The translations under genes were made by a program, and so were the position numbers. Source: Letharia columbiana (Eukaryota; Ascomycota; Lecanoromycetes; Lecanorales; Parmeliaceae). Taken from it: a stretch of DNA of 64,000 bases. Shown here one piece after another: positions 11,271 through 22,975 of this stretch (within the stretch, counting starts at the first letter, position 1; each line of letters opens with the position of its first letter). The notes under the pieces are model-generated. The model was given only the letters and a program-made list of their open reading frames with translations. It made no database searches and had not been told where the DNA came from. The DNA is taken from positions 1-64,000 of the forward strand of contig NW_023501171.1 in the NCBI RefSeq assembly GCF_014066305.1. The letters run 5' to 3'.

Positions 11271-11740
11271 AGGTCGAATATGTGGTTACGCAGAGCAGCT
11301 TTCCTTCTCTTGTGAGGACTTCCAGCTTCATTCTCAGCACGACTTGCGGACAAACTAAGTACCCTCCATCAAAATTGCGGACATCGATGGTGGAAACCCG
11401 AGAGTTAGGAATTTTGCTGCAAGAGAACGATCGGGCCGGTACCGTACGGTAAAACATTTTTGTCTGTACTCTTTCCATAGAGCCGTTTGAGGATCGATCT
11501 GGGAGTGCTCGAGATATATTAGAACGCGAGAATGCCAGAACTTGGATCGGGGATAGCAAAGTAGACCAGAAACAGCCCCGGAGAAAGTACTTTAGTGAAT
11601 AATACATGCAATCCAGTTTTCTAGTCAGCCTTACAAGTATCGGATGTAAGAGCGCGTAAATGCCGACGCGACAAATATCGCGTCTCTGTCACGCATAACC
11701 TCTTACTGCGATCCACTTGTACATATTGCAAAAGGCAACA
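11271..11740. other. intergenic upstream of POL12
   Basis: A minus-strand open frame (11215-11607) exists but overlaps the DUF7580 tail and has no recognisable content. I see nothing else. The POL12 promoter presumably lies here. Confidence 0.4.
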
Positions 11741-13890
11741 ATGAGTACTACTACAGCAGAACTCAACGAGCTTTTCGCCATACCACCAGTGACTGAGCTG
11801 CCTCCCGATGTCCTAGGCGAGCTTCAATCCATACTCCGCCTACACTCGATTCCTCCGCAAGAGCTGTCATACAAATGGGAATCCTACAGCATGAAGATGG
11901 GGTCCGAGCAGACCAAACTCGACCTCCCTACTGCTCGAGCATTCAAGAAAGATTTGCAAGAGATGCTAGAGCGAGAATCGAGAGGGAAAGCGCACGTTCG
12001 CAGCGTGGACAAGCGGGGCGCATATGCGACACCCAGGAATACTGGGAAGGGGGATGATGTGTTTGGGATGTAGGTGGACTCGAGGCTAGCTACTCAACCG
12101 TTGCTGATTGAACACAGGCTGGATGGCATTGTGCCAAATACTCCAGTGCCGCAACGCTCTACGAATGGCGCAATGAAGAGGAAAGCTGCTTTCGATACGC
12201 CCGCGGTCCCCAAATTTAGTAAAGCGGATGGCATGAGTTCTCCCAGCGATGCGAGGACCAACGGTAATACAAAGGGCGTCCAGTAAGTTGCCGAACATGC
12301 GCGAGGTTAGGATGGCTGCTTACAAATCTCAAGGAGTATTCCATTCTCAGAACGTCAGAACGCAGGCCAGATTGTCGAAACCCTCAATCCCCACTTGAAT
12401 ACCTGCGAGGCTCCCATCGCGCCACCAGCCGAGTCTCGCGTCAGACTGACTGCAAACACCGACCTGAAGAAGTTTTCTTATAAGCCCATGGCGATGCACC
12501 TTTCGGAAGCATCCGAGGTTCTGGATGACCGGATAGACGAATTCCAATCTCTAATACAGGTCCATCACAATCTCGAAGATTCGGCTTTCGGAAATGCAGC
12601 GAACCGGGCTACCAGCGAGATCATTGCCGTTGGACGGATTGCCTCGGATGCACTCGAAGGAAAACTCAACGCATCTTCGCTGATGCTTGAGACTTCAAGA
12701 CGGACAGGTGCTGGATTACGAGTGCCTCTCAAAGTCGAATCGGTATCCCATGAATTCTTTCCTGGACAGATTGTTGCGATTCGTGGCATCAACGCATCGG
12801 GTGATTATTTTTCTGTCAACCAAGTCCTAGAGATGCCTCTCCTGCCAACAGCGGCTTCTCTGCCGTCAACGATGGATGCCTTGAACGAGAGGCTCGGGGT
12901 CGAAGAAGCTAACTCGGAGAACCCTGCACATGCCCTCAACGTCCTTGTTTCCTCTGGTCCATACACTGCAGATGACAATCTTGGATTTGAACCACTGCAA
13001 GCCTTGTGCCAGAAAGCAGCCGAGTCATATGCAGATGTCCTCGTTATGGTAGGACCAATCCTCGACCTCGAGCATCCGCTTCTCGCATCTGGCGACTTTG
13101 ATCTTCCAGACGATTCCAGCATCGAGCCCGACAAGGCCACTCTCAACGACGTCTTCAGAATCCTAATAGGCACACCAATTCGTCATCTCGCTCTGCAAGT
13201 GCCCAATATAACTATCGTACTCGTTCCCTCAGTGCGAGACGCAGTCAACAAGCACGTCTCATGGCCTCAAGAACCCTTCGACAAGAAAGTTCTCGGACTC
13301 CCGAAGCAAGCAAAGGTCGTCACCAACCCTGTGACCATCTCTCTGAACGAGATCGTTGTAAGCATATCAGCACAAGACGTCCTCTGGGACCTCCGATGCG
13401 AGGAAGTCAAAGTTGGAAGAACGAAAGAGAGTGATCTCATGGCACGGCTACCTAGACATCTCATCCAGCAACGCCATTTCTTTCCTCTGTTCCCACCTGC
13501 TGATCGGAAAAGCTTGCCCAAGACAGGCACGGAGGAGGGTGTTGCAACTGGTACGCCGATGGATGTGAGCTATGTGAGACTGGGAGAGTGGCTGAATGTG
13601 CGGCCGGATATGTTAATTACGCCTAGTGCACTGTCGCCTTTTGCAAAGGTACGCGGTGCCCACCCAGAACCCCAAGCGAAAGCAAGCTGACCACATCGTA
13701 GGTCGTCGAAAGCGTTCTAGTGGTCAACCCAGGACCACTATCCAAACGCAAAGCAGCCGGTACTTACGCACAACTGGCGATTCACCCGAGGAGAGTCACT
13801 GACGAGGAGCGAGAGCGCGAGCAGGCGGAGGGAACAATGATCGGGCATCACCTGTTCGATAGAGCAAGGGCGGATATTGTGAGGATATAG
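11741..13890 (+). CDS. POL12: DNA polymerase alpha subunit B (B-subunit of Pol alpha-primase)
   Basis: Four exons: 11741-12069, 12118-12282, 12334-13648, 13702-13890; 665 aa, in the usual range for the family. The protein is the non-catalytic B-subunit of the DNA polymerase alpha-primase complex, acting in the nucleus at replication initiation. Seen: an N-terminal helical domain, a Pro/Ser-rich linker in exon 2, then the conserved core with FPGQIVAIRGINASGDYF (OB-fold region), VLVSSGPYTADDNLGFEPL and DVLVMVGPILDLEHPL (inactive phosphoesterase domain), the IVLVPSVRDA segment, and the C-terminal RPDMLITPSALSPFAK/VVESVLVVNPG, which the last 53-nt intron splits in phase 0. Intron 2 uses a GTAAGT donor and a less typical TCAAG acceptor, chosen because only it keeps the frame (SIPFSERQNAGQIVETLNP). 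The start at 11741 is preferred to 11717, which is not ATG-led in the conserved frame. Confidence 0.92.
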
Positions 13891-14119
13891 TCGCTTATAG
13901 TGACGTTAGCATCGTAAATAAATGCCATTGCACCGCTTCGCGCCACCATCTTCGTAAGCCTGATCTCAATCATTGAACAAACCGAGCATCGGGTATCATC
14001 CTACCTAGGCTCCCAGCCCACCACCAACGCGCCAGCCTTTCCTTCCCCACCCCATCCCCCATCTATTGTACCAGTAAAATCCAACCCCTCTTCTTCCCCC
14101 CCCGCCCCGCGCAAATAGA

Positions 14120-14580
14120 TCATCTAGGCAACTTCGGCATCCCCACCTCCCCACCCTTCGGCCCCTTCCCCACCAACCCCTCCAACCCCAAATCCTTCCA
14201 CGCGCTCTCCTTCTTCGCCTGCGTCGCGCGCGTTATGCCAAAGGCCGCGTGCTGGTCCGGCACGACGTCGTCTTCGTCTTCGGGGTTCGGCGGCTGGTGG
14301 TTGGGGGGCACGTAGATGGATTCGTGGGGGAGGTGCGGGGGGCGGGTGAATTCCTGGTGGTGGTGAGTTGGGGGTTAGTGGGAGGGAAAAAGGGGCGGGT
14401 GGGAAAGAAGGAGAGGGGGAGGGGGGAGGAGGAGGTTGGTACGTACTTCGAAGAGGTCGGCGTGGCGGGGTTCGTTGAGGTGGATGTAGGTGTGGGAGGA
14501 GTCTTTGGACTGGATGGGATGGTGTCAGTGAGGGTTGGGCAATGGAGGGAGAGAGGGAGGCGAGGGGAAGGGCTTGCCAT
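14120..14580 (-). CDS. small hypothetical protein (99 aa) with a start-codon-only coding exon
   Basis: Best model: ATG at 14578-14580, then exons 14447-14509 and 14120-14353. The first intron (14510-14577) begins GCAAGC and ends CATCCAG with a CTGAC branch site, so it would be a GC-AG intron directly after the ATG; the second (14354-14446) is GT-AG. Joined, the product reads M/SKDSSHTYIHLNEPRHADLFE/EFTRPPHLPHESIYVPPN… and ends GGEVGMPKLPR. The middle is acidic (PNPEDEDDVVPDQ), followed by AAFGITRATQAKKESAWKD. No signal or membrane segment is seen. I do not know a function. The minus-strand frame over the low-complexity CT-rich DNA is broken in any unspliced reading, so the introns are needed. 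Confidence 0.55.
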
Positions 14581-14862
14581 TGTAGGTTCTGTTCCATGCA
14601 AATATTGTTGAAGAAATGAAATCTGTATTGTCCAATCTCGTATCGTACCTCGGAGGAGTGCTATGTTTACCTACATCACTCTCTCCCCACTAGAGCGCCA
14701 AGCCCCAAGCGGCACCGTCTCCCCCGCCCCGCCCTCAAACGTCATCCCCAAACCTACTTTATCTACAAGCGCACCAACCACACCTTCCCGATATCTATCC
14801 TCCCACCGCAAAACCTGCTCACCCTTCGCCATACAGACGTCGTCACCAACATCGAAGACCAA

Positions 14863-15171
14863 ATGGACAGCTTGAAATCGGCCACGGGCCTTAGCACGGA
14901 CCCTGCTCAGCAATCGGGCGAGGAGCCGTTGTCGGGGCAGAAAGGGCAGGGGACGGTGGAGGAACCTTATGATCAGGGCAATGCGGAGGGTGAGTTTGTC
15001 TGCGGTGTCTGACGGATAGGATTCGAGAGGAGGGGTTTGAGCTTGCGGACTAGGCTGACTGAAATGGTTGTCTATGTAGGAAGCGATGGAGCTCCGGCGA
15101 AGGAAGGCATGACTGGGGCGATGAATGATACGAAGAGAAAAGCGGAGGAATTGGTGGGGAAGGGATCGTGA
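14863..15171 (+). CDS. small disordered protein (72 aa), LEA-like composition
   Basis: Exons 14863-14989 and 15080-15171, with a 90-nt intron (GTGAGT donor, CTGAC branch site). The product MDSLKSATGLSTDPAQQSG… carries GQGTVEEPYDQGN and ends MNDTKRKAEELVGKGS. It is rich in Gly, Gln, Glu and Lys, with no hydrophobic core, no signal peptide and no Cys. Similar short, hydrophilic proteins occur in many Pezizomycotina, often annotated only as hypothetical or stress-related; that role is inference. It lies head-to-head with the preceding small gene, 283 bp between the two ATGs, so the two may share a regulatory region. Confidence 0.6.
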
Positions 15172-15384
15172 GATGCTGGTGGGAAGCAGAGGTCAAGGAA
15201 GATGGCAACGATGGCATGAAAATACGAGCAATTTTGTAGGGATTGGGAGGATGCCAGTGGTCGTGGTAGGAATTATGTGGTTCATATACCCCCTAATGAC
15301 ATCGACGGTCTAAGATCATGTCAATGAAGATACTCCAAAAGTCCACAATTATTACAGCATCCCAGCCCAGACGGTCCCGTCCGC

Positions 15385-17224
15385 TCAATGCGACTCAGTC
15401 ACTTTACATTTCCACCCTGATTCCTGGCTCAACAGCGGCAAGCTACATCGAGTGTCAGTACCGTGCATCTTGATGAGATTGAATGCGTTGACTTACCTAG
15501 CACCCAAGCACCAGCCCAACTCATTACCCTTGATCTTCTTCGCAATCTTGACCTCCCTGTTCAAGCCCATATCATAACCCGTGTGCAAGAGACCAACCAT
15601 GAAGTTCAGGTCCAAACAATATTCCGGTCGGCCTTTCAATTCTTCCAACGCACCTTCTACCGCCCCAAAGCTTGCCCATCCCTTTTCCCCCTCGCATACC
15701 TTGGCGGTCAAGTCTCGCAGCTCGGCAACAGTGAAGGATTCTGGCATACCTAAAGGCTTTGTGCGGTCGAAGAAGTAGCTGAAGATGTAGACGTCTTCAC
15801 GCGCAAACGTCTTTTCTAGCGAAGGTTGATGTATGCCACCGAAAGAGCACGGGGCCAGGTCGCATTGCTTGTCTTTTAAGAGGATCTTCTCGGCAAGGCC
15901 ACGGCATTGCGCGCTGGCGGCGTCTTTGGGACCAGCCATTGTGGTGGTATAGAAGTCACCGCTGTCGAGGGTGACGTTTACTTCGCGGGACATGCCTGGC
16001 GCTATGCAAGGGTTTGAGATAGGAGACGAGGCCCATGATTTGTCGGTCGGAGAGGCGTCGTGCAGGGCCTGTACGACAGATTTGTGGATAGATTCACGAG
16101 CAGCCATGAGGCCGTAGCCGAGGTGGGAATGCTGGTAGAGTTCGTAAGTTGTACCGCCAGTTTTAAAGACATACTTGTGCTCCCCTTCATGAAGCGTTTC
16201 GGGCATGCCACCAGAAGGAGATTTGAACGTGGGTTCGAAGACGATTTGGGTGCTGCCACCACCAAGGTCGAAGACGGCTGCTGTGGGCGACTTGTCCGGA
16301 CCGCCGATCTTTCCAAGGAGGTAATTCGTGGTAATCCAAGCGTAAACACCTTCATCTTTGCCGTCCATGACTTCAACACCTCCATTTACGGCAGAGACAA
16401 CAGGGAAGGGGAATTTTGTTTCCAAGCGGTTGCGGACAGCGTCGAGGATCTTCTTGCTTGCTCCTTCTTTCTTCTGATCCAATTTTCGAAGACCAGCAGT
16501 AGCTTTGACGGCGATTGGAGAGCAGCCTTTCAACTTGTCCGGGACCGTCTTCATAGCCACCTCAAGGAGCATGTCGAGACTTTTTGCAGCTCCTTCCGCG
16601 TCATCCCCGTATGAGCTCAAGCCAGATCCTCCCTCTTTCTTCTCCGTCATCTTGAACTCCTCGGATTCCAGTTCAGGTGTAGAACCGCAGTTATTAAATT
16701 TATAGACATGGATTCGAGAGCCGGTGCTACCCGCGTCAATCATTAAGGCATACTGTATTAAAGGCTTCTCCTTCGAGCTGGACTTCGAGCACTTCGTCGT
16801 CCCAAGGGGCCCTGCTATCTTCTTATCCGTGGTAGAAGTAGACGAGGGTTTTTGAGCTCCTAGAAGTGGTTAGTGAACTTTCGGGCTTCTTGGGTCCTAT
16901 ATTGTTATTGGGCATACCCTGCACCATATCCCTAACACCTGCGCCATCCCTAGAAGTGAAAAGATATAAGAGAAGTACGACCAAAGTAATGAAGCCCGCA
17001 GTCTTCAGCAACCGCGCCCTTTGCCCACCCGTCATCGAGGCTTCTTTGTAGCCCTCCAGATTGCCTGCTCTGCCCCAGCTGCCCTTCGGAGGGGTATTTT
17101 CTTTGCTGTCGGGACTGGGAGTCTCGTGCTTGGGCAAGGAGCTCGATCGTCTTCGCGGCTTGGAATTGAAGCTGAGGTAGGACCAGAGGCTTGGGCGTCG
17201 ACGAGCGTCAAACGCTGTTGACAT
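15385..17224 (-). CDS. GDA1: guanosine-diphosphatase (Golgi GDPase/NDPase)
   Basis: Three exons on the minus strand: 16918-17224, 15497-16859, 15385-15442; 575 aa. The enzyme hydrolyses GDP to GMP in the Golgi lumen, which supports nucleotide-sugar exchange for glycosylation. Seen: a short cytosolic N-terminus, one signal-anchor helix at about residues 74-90 (AGFITLVVLLLYLF), a Ser/Thr-rich stem, then the apyrase conserved regions, including MIDAGSTGSRIHVY and VFDLGGGSTQIVFEP, and the GWCLGASLPLL end. The last intron (15443-15496) is required: without it the frame stops after GWCLGAR, while splicing restores the conserved end and adds SQESGWKCKVTESH. The first intron (16860-16917) has CTAAC. 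The start is the first ATG in frame (MSTAFDARRR). Confidence 0.93.
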
Positions 17225-17639
17225 GGGATGCACTGGGGGCAGTAAGCGGTGTCTGCTTCAATGGACACCACCTTTTTAATCTGTGATTAGGAGTGTGAAA
17301 GACAGAAGGTCGAGACGTCCTTGAATTGCGACCTTTTTGGTGTCTCGGGTGGGGAAGCGTGGTCGATGTATTGTCTCAGCGATAAGTTGGGAGAAACAAA
17401 GTTGTTCTTTCGAATGCTTGGCTTGCTTGGCGTCTCAAAGCGATTACCTTTCTCCAGAGTATGATGACGCTAAATAGGGCTGGACCTCTGGATTTCACGC
17501 CCTGCCAAGCTATCTCTCGCGCGACCCGGGGGACTGTCGCGTGAGCAAGGGTGATACTGGACAGTATAGCATCTCAAACATACTGGACTTCAAAACTACT
17601 TTATAGAAAGAGAAGTCCCCCAAAAGACTTTTCCTTTGC

Positions 17640-18287
17640 TCACTCGACCATTTGCCCAATCTCAAATTCCGCCGTCTCCTTTTCGATCACAAAGGCTAGA
17701 TCATCTGGAGCTCCACCCATGAGATATCTCCCTCCATCATCTGCCCCTTCCCCCTCCTCTCCTTCCTCCCATCCCCTGAACCTCACACCCTCAAATTCCT
17801 CCAATGATCCTAACGCCCACCATCTTGTCCCTAGACACTTATTTGTGAGTGAAGCCTGATATCTCTCTCCTGCTTTCAGCCCGGCCTCTGCTATCTTCGT
17901 CCGGTCCACCTGATGCCTGGTCTCCAACATTCCGTTCGCAGGCACAGTCACGAAGTTCCAACTCTCGCGCAAGTTGTCTGCATCCCAGATATAGTGAGGC
18001 CAGCCACGCGGCCAGATCTCAATGCGCTTTTGGCTTTCCGTCACGGGAGATGTGCAGACAATGTTGTTGAAGGAGCGATTGCTAAGGCCGCCAAGAGCGT
18101 TGAGATGAGTGGCGAGGGTGATGGCAGAGTTAGGGCGTGGGGATGTGAGGATACGAGCGGTTACGATAAGAAAGAAGGGGGATGAGGAAGAAGGGTCGAG
18201 TGTCGGCGAGGACGTGGTAAGCGTAAGGCCTAGCTTTACTGCAGGATTTGTGGACCTGTATAGTTTCGTTAAATTTTTTTCAACCAT
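17640..18287 (-). CDS. hypothetical protein (215 aa)
   Basis: Single open frame from ATG at 18287 to TGA at 17640. Residues 15-70 are Ser/Thr-rich and beta-like (VKLGLTLTTSSPTLDPSSSS, FFLIVTARILTSPRP), followed by SQKRIEIWPRGWPHYIW, WNFVTVPANG and a region with WWALGSLEEFEGVRF. The pattern resembles a group of uncharacterised fungal proteins with a beta-sandwich-like layout, but I cannot name the family. No signal peptide or membrane helix. It lies upstream of GDA1 on the same strand, 415 bp away. Confidence 0.6.
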   Translation of the reverse strand: MVEKNLTKLYRSTNPAVKLGLTLTTSSPTLDPSSSSPFFLIVTARILTSPRPNSAITLATHLNALGGLSNRSFNNIVCTSPVTESQKRIEIWPRGWPHYIWDADNLRESWNFVTVPANGMLETRHQVDRTKIAEAGLKAGERYQASLTNKCLGTRWWALGSLEEFEGVRFRGWEEGEEGEGADDGGRYLMGGAPDDLAFVIEKETAEFEIGQMVE

Positions 18288-20134
18288 TGGTGACTGTCAA
18301 CAGGCACGTACGGGCGGAAGAGACGACCATCTCCTCGACCAGTCATTATTTCAATCCTACCATGCGATTCTGACGTCTAAAGGTAAAAGGCCAGGTCCGC
18401 CAAATTGCGCAAGTTATTGGCGGGTGAAAGAAACTACAAGATGATGTGAAAGGGAAAAGTAAGAAGAGGGCGAAAAGGCTGCAACAAGGAGGCGGAGTAA
18501 AGTTGTGAAGGCTACATACCTACTTTACAGTATTGAAAAGTGCGTGGCGGAACACTTGATTAGATGGCTATTTTATGTGCCCTATAAGACAACCATACAT
18601 ATATAAATGCCAAGACTACACACGGCGAAGTTGAAATGGCCTAGTCAATTCGACAGTAGGTAACTACCTCAGGTACTCATATCCCCACTCAATCCTCGGA
18701 GAGCTACTCTAAGGCTTCCGCCCTCTCCACCCTTCATGTCTTAAGACGCCCCTCCTTCCCGAAGTAACCTATTATTATCTTAGAAGCCGTCGCTCTTTTT
18801 GGCTTAGTACCATGCCGCCATGAGACGGTATGATTCTTCACACCCTCAACCATCATTGAAGTAGTCGGAGCCGTTTTCTGCAAATCTGCTTTCGAACACA
18901 GACACTTTGACCTACACTGAAGAGAGTCCTTTACGCCCTTGACGATTGCTACTAAAGTAGTTGAATGAAAGGGCAGCTCCTTCATGCATACGACGTCTTG
19001 AAATTGGAGGACACCTTATCTATTCATAAGGCGGCTGCTTCATGGAGGAGGTGCTCCGCGTTGACTAAGCATATAGCGTTTTTAATGAGGTGTGATACAG
19101 GACTCATGCCCAACCCTCGGTGGACTGCGACGTCGGCCGTTCGAATATTTTACGCACCTCCAAGTTTGGAGATCTTACTCGGCCTCTCCATGGATAATGA
19201 AATCAGGCTCTGTACTGAATCTGTATCTTATTCCAAAAAGAGCCGTATGATCAGGACCTTCATTGGGTACCACTGTGCCCCTGTGGCCCTGTGCCCCTGT
19301 GAGAGTAAATACCTCCGGGTCATTCTTTTGGCAACGTCCGTTCCCTTCCGATGCATATAAGTGTGCCGTCTCATATGTTTTGTATCCTAAGGTACCCAAG
19401 CTGAAAGCACGCCGCGCTGCTGCGCCTAAGGGCGTTCGGTGGCCCGTCCATTATGAGTATGAAACACAACGCTAAAGGTCCTAGGTGGTCAAGCGAGTCC
19501 CAAAGTCCACCTATGCCTACATACCTATGCTCATTGAGGATCTGTTACTCACCTCGAAACAGGGCACAAGGCCCACATCTGATCCACCAGATTTCTTCCA
19601 ATCCTCTATTCGCGAGACTTGGAGTTGGCATGGTACAGTAAAGCCCAATCAACTCATCGTATCGCCATTTTATTTATAGGTGGAGGCATATCCCAAGAAC
19701 ATGTCAGGTTTCTGATCAGTATACTAACGTAGAACAAGCATTGCACCAGCACGCCACCTCGAACATCTCCACCTCCATTCCTGCTTTCCCCTTTCTCGTT
19801 TCATTATCACAATGAGGTGTGCCCTAATTCAAGCCCGAGTGAGCCCACAAATTTTAGTAACAGTCACGTTTCTATCAAGCGAGTACGCAATGGGTACTTG
19901 ATGTATGATTGTTGTAAAGGTTGCATCGTCCATCCTTCATTCTGGCTGTCATCCTTGTTTCAAGGGATGGGCGTAAGTCAGCTCGGGCCCCGAAAACCTT
20001 TCAGTTGTCAGCTGTGCTGATATATGTACTATTCTGAGTAGTAAATATATATAAGAGTTGCTTGTGTCGCTGTTTAGAATAGTCCCTAATGATCCGATAA
20101 TCTGGACCTAATACTCAATCTGAATACCTTCGTC
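18288..20134. other. intergenic, no supported gene
   Basis: About 1.85 kb. Several short frames on both strands (e.g. 18734-18985 minus, 18965-19360 plus) lack family features or joinable splice sites. A possible TATA element (AAATATATATAAGAG, near 20042-20056) lies about 80 bp before the next ATG and could serve the metallopeptidase gene. Confidence 0.4.
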
Positions 20135-21942
20135 ATGCGGTCTCTCTCCTTTCTAGTCCTAGCCTTGTTGTATCACCTGCCTTTGGTAGTAGCTGATAGG
20201 ACCAGCAACGCTCACAACACTCCTACGGTGTGCAACACCGAACCTATCGCTACTGGCACCGCCGTAGCCCAAAAAAGAGTACGCAGAGAGCGCGATGGAC
20301 GTGCACACGCGGAAGCTCTACGCAACGCTTTGTCGGGAAGAGATTTGTCTAAAAGATCGGGTATGGTTACATACGATGCCAACTGCGACAATGCTCCTCC
20401 AACCAGCAGTGGTTATAAGCCGAGCAATGGATTCGCTACCATGAAGAGCGTTCTTCAACAAGCATACACAGATGCAGTAGCGCTCGCTGATGCCGCTGCC
20501 AGCATTGGAGAAAACAATCTAGCGTAAGGCTTGTACCCTGAAAAAACCCAAGTAGCAAAGAATAACTTAGCTCTCAGATTCACTCACTACTTTGGTGGCG
20601 ATCAGACTGATGATCAATACACTCACTTCAAGAATATGATGTCAGCTGTCAAAGGCGATACTTCCCAATACTTCAGCATTCAATTCGAATGCTCTGGAAG
20701 TGTATCAGTCTGTACTGGAAGCAACTCGTAAGCTCAAACGTCCGATTCTGAAGTTTGAAAAGCTGCTCATGGTCCAACTTTTAAAGTGTCGCTGTCACGG
20801 ATGCCAGCGTTGGTGCTCCAAACGATGAAAAGATCATCAACATCTGCACGCCTTTCTGGACAGCAGCTTCAACAAGATTCTTGCTATATGACCCAAGCAA
20901 GGAAGGCGGTGTGCCATATCGAGATAATTCTACCTCTGGCTGGTGCAACAAAGATAATCAAGGCAACAGCAGGCGGAATTGTCAATTTTATGCTACCGCC
21001 GGTCAGTTGCGCAATCAATGAGACCACGTTTCCGTCATGCTGATGGCTACAGGCGAAACTATCCTGCATGAGCTCACCCACCTTGATTCTCTTAGCACCC
21101 AGGCCGGCCTACTAGCACCTACTGAAGGCAATGATATAGGGCGACACGGCACTGATGACGCCCAAACTGGATGTGAACTACTCGGTGCAAGAGACTTATT
21201 ACGAAATTACCAAGCCGATAACAACCTCACACGCCCGGACTATAATGCTGAGAGCTACGCAGCCGCCGCCACCGGTAAGACGATTGTAAGCCCCCAAATT
21301 TGTGACACACTGAAGGCTCATCACTTTTGCAGAACTTTACTTTATGAATCTTTGCAGTATCAGTGAGATCCGTCCATTGGTGGTTGCCCAAGCTGCCTCA
21401 GCTGTGCCCACACCTGCCTCGTCCACGCCGACGCCTACATCAGTAGCTCCGCATCCAGCTTACGCCACCGGAACCTGTTCCTTCCATCTCCGAGAATGGC
21501 AAGACTGCGCGGACGACAGCCAGAACTTGTTCGCCATTGTCAACATGGTGGACAACGACAAGAACGACATCGGAGACACGGAGACCGATCCTCCTAACAA
21601 TACATTAGGCGATCCAATCAATACATCCGATCCGTACTCTTTCACAAGCAAGCTCCCCCTTCCTCTAGTCATTGTGGGAGAACATGAGAACGATTACGTG
21701 CAATTTACCTATGGATCTCTGTCGTGGACGAGCAGGACCACGAGTGGCCCGGCTACTTGCAGTATTGGCGGTTGGAATCCCACAGACGGCCCTGTATGTG
21801 GTTCCAGAACCGGAAACACTAATGCGGTATGTCGTTCCACCCTACCCTACATCTACATCCTGTTTCTCTTCTTTCTTCCTTTGGCCACAAGTGTCTAAGT
21901 CAATACCAGGAAAATCAAATGGACTGCTCTTTCCCGTGTTAA
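20135..21942 (+). CDS. secreted zinc metallopeptidase (aspzincin/M35-like) with a C-terminal accessory domain
   Basis: Six exons: 20135-20523, 20578-20727, 20787-21001, 21053-21274, 21333-21826, 21910-21942; 500 aa. All splices keep the frame and are needed, as each exon ends in stops if unspliced. Seen: signal peptide (MRSLSFLVLALLYHLPLVVA), a basic propeptide with Kex2-type KR sites (AQKRVRRER, DLSKR), a catalytic domain with HELTHLDS at about residue 257 (HExxH plus a downstream Asp) and GTDDAQTGCELLGARDL, then RPDYNAESYAAAATELYF. A Pro/Thr linker follows, then a Cys-containing domain with CSFHLREWQDC and FTYGSLSWTSRTTSG that is common at the ends of secreted fungal proteins. The last short exon ends MDCSFPC. 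Substrate unknown; extracellular protein degradation is inferred. Confidence 0.85.
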
Positions 21943-22975
21943 AGATTTCATGTTTGGGGTAACGCCGGTCGATTTCTTTACCCTCTATGTGGTTATGTAC
22001 CATCGTTCTTTTACATAGATCACTACGCTTTTATCATCCACCACTGCACCTGTTTATGTCCACCTAGCGTGGAGCATAAGAGAGATCTTGAAATGGAAGG
22101 GCTAGTGGTGATATAATCAGAAGATATGAGTTGTCAAATTGATACAGGATGGCAATCACTGTGGATCTAAAAATGTTCTCGCCCTCAGGAGCTCGAGTCA
22201 GCATGACCTCGCCATTATAAACGCTACACCAGGTACTTCGCCATAACAGACGAGCTCATTAACAACTAATTCAGGACTTTGTAAGAGCAGCTGTTAAGAC
22301 TACAACAGAATATGGAGGTCTATCAAACGGCGAATGCGTTGTCATATGAAAGTCGCAATACGGAATTTCAGCATGAAATAATATGACAGAGCAAAGAGCT
22401 CCACGCAAATTTATTGGTCCTCGGCTAAAAGACGCATTATCCATTATTCCTTCGTGTGTTTCAGCGCTCGGGTCCCCACGGCCATTCATTCTTACATTGA
22501 CGCCTTGCTTTTTTCAGGTCCCTTTCCGTGATCACTGGACGTCTTTTAGCCTCCATATTGAGAATACCTTGTGCGTGAGAACACAACGCGATCCTTTGAG
22601 GAGCTAGAGAGGATTTCAAAAGATATAATGATCTGGAGCTCTTTAATAAGAATTCCTCCCGTTACTTTTCATATACTCGACTAATGCCTCGATAAATGTA
22701 CGAGCTCGTGTAATTTCGAAATTTACTTGAGGCCTTGGCTAGCATGTTCGGTCGTATTATAAAAGGTTCTGCTACGAACCGGCAATAGCGCAAGAAAGAG
22801 CCCGGAATGTCATGGGACATCGAATCAAGCCGGTGTTAAAGGCTTCGACCCACGCATGAGTGTTGGAATATGCTCCCAGCCTTGTAGGGTTAGCCACCAC
22901 TAGGTACTACATAGTAGGCTTCACAGCCGGCCTTCTTCATAATAATATAACCACTTGCAACCTCATATTCCAACA
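21943..22975. other. intergenic, no supported gene
   Basis: About 1 kb between the metallopeptidase and the ankyrin gene. Short frames only. Nothing recognisable was found. Confidence 0.4.

Noticed and set aside
14233..14611. Long low-complexity frames on both strands
   Set aside because: Shadows and unspliced readings of the small CT-rich gene; composition is simple repeats of Pro/Ser/Thr or Gly/Val/Arg.
22955..22975. Upstream extension of the ankyrin protein
   Set aside because: The extra codons start at TTG, not ATG; the ATG at 22976 is the first proper start.
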